From positions 1,885 to 12,336 of the forward strand of contig MHUS01000040.1 of the NCBI GenBank assembly GCA_001823505.1: a stretch of 10,452 nucleotides of DNA, read 5' to 3'. Position 1 is the first letter of the stretch. Every line of letters begins with the position of its first letter. Of this stretch, positions 6,771 to 10,452 are shown one piece after another. A program made the position numbers and the translations under genes. Source of the stretch: Candidatus Yonathbacteria bacterium RIFCSPHIGHO2_01_FULL_51_10. GTDB taxonomy: Bacteria; Patescibacteriota; Minisyncoccia; Phycocordibacterales; UBA1539_B. The notes beneath the pieces are model-generated. The model was not told the DNA's origin. It worked only from the letters and a program-made list of their open reading frames with translations, and did not search any database.

Positions 6771-8948
6771 ATGAAAATCTTGGCATATATGCGCTGGATC
6801 GTTGTAGGCGGAGTGTTCGCTGTGCTGGCAGTGCCATTCTTTGTCTCAAATGGCATGTTCTTCCCCTTTATCACGGGGAAGGGGTTTTTGTTTCGGGGGA
6901 TCGTTGAGGTCATATTTTTTGCGTGGCTTGTCCTTGCATATGCCGATCCCGCGTATCGGCCGAAGAAGTCACTTATGCTCTATGCGGTGCTGGGGTTTGC
7001 GGTCGTTGTCGCTATGGCGGATTTCATGAGCGAGAACATGATGAAGAGTATTTGGAGCAACTACGAACGCATGGAAGGACTTGTGACGATACTGCACCTG
7101 GCGGTGTACACGATAGTTGCGGCAACTGTTCTTAATACCGAAAAACTCTGGATGCGGTTTTTCCAAGCGTCTGTTTTTGCGAGCGCATTGATGGCATTCT
7201 ACGGGCTCTTTCAGCTATGGGGGATCTTTGATGTTCATCAAGGATCAACACGCCTTGATGCAACGCTGGGGAACTCGGCATACCTCGCGGTGTATATGCT
7301 CTGGAACATATTCTTCGCCGTCTTTCTGGCAGTGCGTGAGCGTGGGTGGAATTTGTTACGCTACGCGTACACGATAATAGCAATTCTTGATGTGATGATC
7401 TTGTATCACACGGCGACACGTGGAACGATCATCGGGCTCATCGGGGGGGCATTCCTTACTGCAGTACTCGTTGCGCTCTTTGGCGAAAAAAAGAGTGCTG
7501 TACGGCGCTATTCAGCAGGCGTTATTATCGCCCTCGTTGTTGTTGTGGGAGGATTTTTTGCGGCAAAAGATACTCAATTTGTGCGTCAAAGTCCCGTGTT
7601 GGAGCGATTTGCTTCTATTTCACTTCAGGACAACACGACAAAATCACGTTTTATGATATGGAACATGGCCTGGCAAGGATTCAAAGAGCGCCCGGTTCTT
7701 GGATGGGGGCAAGAGAGTTTTAATTTTGTTTTCAACAAGTACTACAATCCGGAGATGTATGCGCAGGAGTCATGGTTTGATCGGGCGCACAACGTGTTCC
7801 TTGATTGGCTCATTGCGGGAGGGATCCTTGGACTCGGCGGGTATTTGACGCTCTTTGGGGTAGCGATCTACCTGATGTGGTGTTCAAAGTCACACTTAAG
7901 CGTTGTTGAACGAAGCATTTTCACCGGCCTTCTCGGGGGGTACTTCATTCACAACTTCTTTGTGTTTGATAATCTGATCAGTTACATACTCTTCTTCTCT
8001 TTCCTTGCATATCTGGCGATGAGCACAAAAAGAGAAGAGCATAGTCAAACATCTTTACGAAAGAGTGTCTCCCCGGATGGGCATGTCATCGTACTGGCAG
8101 CGGTAGGTGCACTTCTCGTGATGTACATGGTGAATTACAGGCCATACATGGCGAATCTTGCCCTGATCCACTCGATCGATCCGGGGTATGGGCTGACAGA
8201 GAATCTCAAAGCATTTCAACGGGTGATCGCGTATGATTCTTTTGGCACACCGGAAGCACGAGAACAACTCATGCTAAACGTTTCTCGTGTTGTCGCCTCG
8301 CCGCAAGCACCCGATGATCTTAAAAAACAGTTTGTTGATTTTGCAAAAGAGCAAATGGACATACAAGCCGCTGAAGCTCCTCGCGATGCGCGATACCAGC
8401 TTTTCGCCGGGAATTTTTGGAGGAACATGGGCGATTATCAAAAAGCGCTTGGGTATCTGCAAAATGCTCGTGAACTTTCTCCCAAGAAACAGGCGATCCT
8501 CATGGAAATTGGAAGTGTCTACTTGAATTCCGGAGAGTACGACAAGGCGCTCGAGGTACTCAAAGAAGCGTATGATCTCGCGCCAACATATGATGATGCG
8601 CGCATTGCGTATGCCGTAGGCGCGATCTACAAAGGTGACAACAAGCTCGCGGAGGAGATTCTGGCCCCGCTCAATGAGCAGTACGGCGGCGCCATTCCAA
8701 GTGAACTCCTTCTTCAGGCATATGTAAAAAGGAATGATTATCAGAATGCGCTCAAAATAGCCGAGGCACTGGTGGCACAAGATCCCGGGGATGTTTCTCG
8801 GCATGTATCTCTTGCCGCACTGTATCTCCAGGTTGGGGAAAGGGTGAAGGCGGTTGAGGAACTCAAACGGGCTATCGAGCTTAACCCGCAATTCAAAGAT
8901 CAGGGGGAGTACTATATCAAGGAGATTCAGGCGGGGAGGAATCCATAG
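6771..8948 (+). CDS. O-antigen ligase / Wzy-type polymerase with C-terminal TPR domain
   Basis: 725 residues. Residues 1-455 carry about 12-13 membrane helices (for example 9-26, 37-57, 68-85, 105-121, 168-188, 198-237, 247-264, 341-370, 383-418, 438-454). The Wzy_C (PF04932) signature is clear: TATRGTIIGL at 214-223 (R217), then a large loop with PVLGWGQESF (308-317) and DRAHNVFLDWLIAGG (337-351, H340) before a glycine-rich helix. In this family the R and H act in transfer of a lipid-linked glycan. Residues 541-710 hold about five TPR-like helix pairs, for example GDYQKALGYLQNARELSP (554-571), GEYDKALEVLKEAYDLAP (588-605) and GERVKAVEELKRAIELNP (689-706). It could polymerise repeat units or ligate the glycan to a lipid or protein; the TPR part may bind an acceptor. 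Start choice: ATG 6771, with TTG 6780 and ATG 6789 possible. Confidence 0.88.
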   Translation: MKILAYMRWIVVGGVFAVLAVPFFVSNGMFFPFITGKGFLFRGIVEVIFFAWLVLAYADPAYRPKKSLMLYAVLGFAVVVAMADFMSENMMKSIWSNYERMEGLVTILHLAVYTIVAATVLNTEKLWMRFFQASVFASALMAFYGLFQLWGIFDVHQGSTRLDATLGNSAYLAVYMLWNIFFAVFLAVRERGWNLLRYAYTIIAILDVMILYHTATRGTIIGLIGGAFLTAVLVALFGEKKSAVRRYSAGVIIALVVVVGGFFAAKDTQFVRQSPVLERFASISLQDNTTKSRFMIWNMAWQGFKERPVLGWGQESFNFVFNKYYNPEMYAQESWFDRAHNVFLDWLIAGGILGLGGYLTLFGVAIYLMWCSKSHLSVVERSIFTGLLGGYFIHNFFVFDNLISYILFFSFLAYLAMSTKREEHSQTSLRKSVSPDGHVIVLAAVGALLVMYMVNYRPYMANLALIHSIDPGYGLTENLKAFQRVIAYDSFGTPEAREQLMLNVSRVVASPQAPDDLKKQFVDFAKEQMDIQAAEAPRDARYQLFAGNFWRNMGDYQKALGYLQNARELSPKKQAILMEIGSVYLNSGEYDKALEVLKEAYDLAPTYDDARIAYAVGAIYKGDNKLAEEILAPLNEQYGGAIPSELLLQAYVKRNDYQNALKIAEALVAQDPGDVSRHVSLAALYLQVGERVKAVEELKRAIELNPQFKDQGEYYIKEIQAGRNP

Positions 8949-9007
8949 GACTCAAGAAATTAACGAGGGAATGAGATTATGGAAGGGCGTGCAGGGTATG
9001 CATAAAT

Positions 9008-9036
9008 TTGACTTTTTTATTCGAATATGCTAGGAT
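9008..9036 (+). promoter_or_regulatory. Strong sigma70-type promoter of the candidate non-coding RNA
   Basis: TTGACT (9008-9013, 5 of 6) and TAGGAT (9031-9036, 4 of 6) are 17 bases apart, and a TGC (9028-9030) makes an extended -10. Transcription would start near the G at 9043. No gene starts within 250 bases downstream, so this promoter must drive either a non-coding RNA or a long murB leader. It has the best -35 and spacing of any promoter in the window. Confidence 0.6.
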
Positions 9037-9042
9037 AGTAGG

Positions 9043-9166
9043 GTGAGTGCTTGAGAGGAAACTCTTGGTACTTCCAAAACAAACGAATGTCTGCGTAAGT
9101 CCCGCCCGTCAAAACGGCGGGATTTGCGTGCCCCCACCTTTTGCATTGCAAAAGGTGGGGGCGTGT
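9043..9166 (+). ncRNA. Candidate structured non-coding RNA with three hairpins
   Basis: Three stems follow the promoter in order. Hairpin 1 (9045-9073) has about 12 pairs, including several G-U, with one bulged U, and is capped by a GAAA tetraloop at 9058-9061. A linker rich in A and C (9074-9091) is unpaired. Hairpin 2 (about 9093-9129) has a GC-rich upper part (CCCGC with GCGGG, plus CGT with ACG, one bulged C, loop CAAA) and a lower part of about 8 pairs. Hairpin 3 (9130-9162) is a perfect 15-pair stem with loop ATT. The G-U pairs in stems 1 and 2 favour selection on RNA rather than a DNA palindrome. Hairpin 3 may end the RNA, but only a short U run (GTGTTTGG) follows, so readthrough into murB is possible. 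I do not recognise a known RNA family; the 3' end is uncertain. Confidence 0.5.
9130..9162. terminator. Perfect 15-base-pair hairpin, possible weak bidirectional terminator
   Basis: The arm GCCCCCACCTTTTGC (9130-9144) is exactly complementary to 9148-9162 around the loop ATT. The stem is strong enough to terminate, but it lacks a U tract on either side, so termination would be inefficient. It could instead protect the 3' end of the RNA or be an extragenic palindrome. Confidence 0.35.
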
Positions 9167-9200
9167 TTGGGGAAGGAGGGGGTAAATCGGCGAGGTTTTG

Positions 9201-9209
9201 TGGTATGAT
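9201..9209 (+). promoter_or_regulatory. Extended -10 promoter of murB
   Basis: TGG-TATGAT is an extended -10 with 5 of 6 matches; no -35 is visible 17 bases upstream (GGTAAA). Transcription would start near 9216, three bases before the inverted repeat at 9219. The murB leader would therefore be about 90 bases long and consist almost wholly of that hairpin. Confidence 0.45.
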
Positions 9210-9218
9210 AAAAAATAA

Positions 9219-9305
9219 GATTCTGTGTATATACGGCCGGCGGTTGCACTCACATTAAGACATTTGTTTTGGAGTTCGCCCCGCCGGCCATATATCTACA
9301 GAATC
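9219..9305 (+). repeat. 25-base inverted repeat forming the murB leader hairpin
   Basis: The left arm (9219-9243) and right arm (9281-9305) pair at 22 of 25 positions by Watson-Crick rules plus one G-U, with mismatches at 9228/9296 and 9234/9290. The outer block is GATTCTGT with ACAGAATC, the middle ATATA with TATAT, and the inner block GGCCGGCGG with CCGCCGGCC. The loop is 37 bases (9244-9280). The right arm ends one base before the murB ATG at 9307, so no Shine-Dalgarno site exists and the start codon sits at the foot of the stem. It could be a translation control element, a transcription attenuator or a small inverted-repeat insertion. No clear target-site duplication was seen at its ends. 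Confidence 0.6.
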
Positions 9306-9306
9306 A

Positions 9307-10344
9307 ATGAAGCTCCAGGAAAACATCCCCCTTGCCACATTCACCACCATGCGTACCGGCGGTCCAGCACGGTACTTTTTTTCTGCACAGAGCGAGAAGG
9401 ATGTGAGGGAAGCGGTGCAGTTTGCGCGGGAGCAGGCACTACCGGTCTTTGTCCTTGGTGGAGGGTCAAATATCTTGGTGTCTGACGAAGGGTTTGACGG
9501 CGTGGTGATCAAGAATGAGGTCCGCGGGGTCGCCTATGAAGAAGCGGAAGGAAAGATTCGCATCACCGCCGGAGCGGGGGAGGTGTGGGAGGACCTGGTG
9601 GCCGATACCGTAGCGCGCGGTTTGTATGGGCTCGAAAACCTCTCGCTTATTCCTGGCACGGTCGGTGCCGCGCCGATACAAAACATAAATGCTTACGGCG
9701 CGCAGGCAAGCGACACAATCGATTCGGTCACGGTCTTTGACACGGAATCGATGAGCATCCGCACGCTGAGTCGTGAAGAATGTAAATTTGAATATCGGGA
9801 CAGTCTTTTTAAAAAAAAGAAACAGCTTGTTGTTGTTCGCGTGGTGTTTTCCCTCGCACGTGAAGGTACGGTAAATTATTCCTACAAAGATCTGGAGAAA
9901 TATTTTTCACGCAAGAATATGAGCGCTCCAACGCTTGCACAAGTACGAGATGCGGTCGTTGCTATCCGGACGGGGAAGCTCCCCAATGTAAGAACGATTG
10001 GCACGGCGGGGTCGTTCTTCGTGCACTCTATTGTGTCGGAGTCGGACGCGGAGAAGGTCCGCAGGGAGTTTCCCGAGCTCTTAACGGTGCCCTATGGCAA
10101 TGGCACCGTGAAAGTTATCGCCGGGCGACTGCTTGATATATTGGGATGGAAGGGCGTACGCCAGGGCAACGTGGGAACGCACTCTACCCACGCACTTGCC
10201 GTCGTGAACTATGGAACCGATAATGCTCAAGAGGTGTACGATTTCGCGCAGCAGATGAAAAAAGATGCAAAAACAAAGACGGGAGTTGATCTTAACTTTG
10301 AAGTAAATCTCGTAGGAAATTTTGTAGACAAGGATGAAGTGTAG
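9307..10344 (+). CDS. murB: UDP-N-acetylenolpyruvoylglucosamine reductase MurB
   Basis: 345 residues, close to the E. coli-type (type I) enzyme. It reduces the enolpyruvyl group of UDP-GlcNAc-enolpyruvate with NADPH and FAD to give UDP-MurNAc, the second committed step of peptidoglycan synthesis. FAD-binding motifs are clear: TTMRTGGPA (13-21), VLGGGSNILVSD (49-60) and LSLIPGTVGAAPIQNINAYG (112-131). EYRDSLFK (162-169) carries the conserved R164. AGSFF (234-238) holds the catalytic serine S236, and NFEVNLVG (330-337) the catalytic glutamate E332. The usual KNP after GSFF is replaced by VHS. The start at 9307 is firm because no other start codon lies between it and an in-frame stop at 9256. 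There is no ribosome-binding site; the gene follows a large leader hairpin. Its base composition looks richer in GC than the oxidoreductase and DUF616 genes. Confidence 0.97.
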   Translation: MKLQENIPLATFTTMRTGGPARYFFSAQSEKDVREAVQFAREQALPVFVLGGGSNILVSDEGFDGVVIKNEVRGVAYEEAEGKIRITAGAGEVWEDLVADTVARGLYGLENLSLIPGTVGAAPIQNINAYGAQASDTIDSVTVFDTESMSIRTLSREECKFEYRDSLFKKKKQLVVVRVVFSLAREGTVNYSYKDLEKYFSRKNMSAPTLAQVRDAVVAIRTGKLPNVRTIGTAGSFFVHSIVSESDAEKVRREFPELLTVPYGNGTVKVIAGRLLDILGWKGVRQGNVGTHSTHALAVVNYGTDNAQEVYDFAQQMKKDAKTKTGVDLNFEVNLVGNFVDKDEV

Positions 10345-10373
10345 TTTTTTTGAAAATATATTTTTTGATCGCA

Positions 10374-10396
10374 CGCATGAAAAATTTTTTCATGCG
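10374..10396. terminator. Hairpin downstream of murB, possible terminator
   Basis: CGCATGAAAA (10374-10383) pairs perfectly with TTTTCATGCG (10387-10396) around the loop ATT, a 10-pair stem. A five-T tract follows at 10402-10406, displaced by about five bases from the stem, and a T-rich stretch lies on the other side (10361-10366). It could serve both strands, but the displaced T tract lowers confidence. Confidence 0.4.
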
Positions 10397-10420
10397 CACA
10401 CATTTTTGAACATCAATAAG

Positions 10421-10429
10421 TTATCCACA
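10421..10429 (+). promoter_or_regulatory. Consensus DnaA box
   Basis: TTATCCACA is a perfect match to the DnaA-box consensus TTATNCACA, in its strongest form. It lies in AT-rich DNA 77 bases after murB. Only one box is visible before the window ends, so it could belong to oriC, to an autoregulated dnaA promoter, or be a chance match. Confidence 0.45.
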
Positions 10430-10452
10430 GTTTTTTGCAAAAAGATATTGTC

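Larger units (their letters stand above)
8949..9306. other. Structured intergenic region between the ligase and murB
   Basis: This 358-base stretch has no plausible protein gene; short open frames on both strands have unlikely composition and no start signals. Bases 8949-9007 hold nothing I recognise, and no terminator follows the ligase gene. From 9008 on it contains a promoter, three successive hairpins, a second promoter and a large inverted repeat that runs to one base before the murB ATG. These are listed separately. Confidence 0.75.
10345..10452. other. AT-rich intergenic end of the window
   Basis: No gene is visible in these 108 bases. A run of seven T follows the murB stop directly, without a hairpin in front of it. 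Long A and T tracts, one hairpin and one perfect DnaA box are present. The next gene lies outside the window. The mixture fits either an ordinary promoter region or the edge of a replication origin. Confidence 0.5.

Noticed and set aside
7443..7449. Run of seven G in the ligase gene as a phase-variation tract
   Set aside because: It encodes an ordinary Gly-Gly within a membrane helix (LIGGA), and seven G in one place is not enough to argue for a contingency locus.
8274..8891. A 205-codon open frame on the minus strand opposite the TPR region of the ligase gene
   Set aside because: It lies entirely within a well-supported gene, has low-complexity, implausible composition and no recognisable domain or start signal; it is a shadow of the codon bias of the ligase gene.
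9017..9253. Minus-strand open frame of 78 codons across the structured intergenic region
   Set aside because: It runs through three hairpins and the left arm of the inverted repeat, so its sequence is dictated by RNA or DNA structure; there is no start signal or domain.
9219..9305. Inverted repeat before murB as the ends of an insertion sequence
   Set aside because: There is no transposase, only 37 bases lie between the arms, and no clear target-site duplication flanks them. A non-autonomous repeat cannot be excluded, but an IS can.

Overview
The window reads like an envelope-glycan region of a small-genome bacterium, most likely a member of Candidatus Patescibacteria (CPR, Parcubacteria-like). 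The reasons are indirect: almost no gene has a usable Shine-Dalgarno sequence, several promoters sit directly on start codons, a Wzy/WaaL-type ligase is fused to TPRs, and short genes of mixed base composition switch strand repeatedly. There is no rRNA or ribosomal marker to prove it. TGA is a stop (it ends the FkbM gene), so the Gly-TGA code of Gracilibacteria/Absconditabacteria is not in use. No IS element, CRISPR array, tRNA or rRNA was found.

Layout: 1-864 is the 3' part of a GT4 glycosyltransferase, overlapping an FkbM-type methyltransferase (848-1648). Then come three tail-to-tail pairs: FkbM with a PAPS-type sulfotransferase (minus, 1675-2562); an FAD/DAO-type oxidoreductase (2652-3719) with a Gfo/Idh/MocA oxidoreductase (minus, 3708-4616); and a DUF616/TOD1-like glycosyltransferase (4693-5475) with a Wzx-like flippase (minus, 5444-6691). 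A 725-residue O-antigen-ligase/TPR protein follows (6771-8948). After a 358-base intergenic stretch comes murB (9307-10344), and the window ends in AT-rich DNA with a perfect DnaA box.

How the genes may work together (inference): the GT4 and DUF616 enzymes build a lipid-linked glycan; the two oxidoreductases make or modify an unusual sugar; FkbM and the sulfotransferase add methyl and sulfate groups; the flippase exports the unit; and the ligase polymerises it or transfers it to an acceptor. MurB is a core peptidoglycan enzyme and probably marks the edge of the variable locus.

The most unusual part is 9000-9306. A strong promoter precedes a run of three hairpins (candidate non-coding RNA). 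A second promoter then precedes a 25-base near-perfect inverted repeat that ends one base before the murB start codon. The single-stranded linker of the first element is complementary over 16 nucleotides to the loop of the second, which suggests an RNA-based control of murB that I do not recognise.
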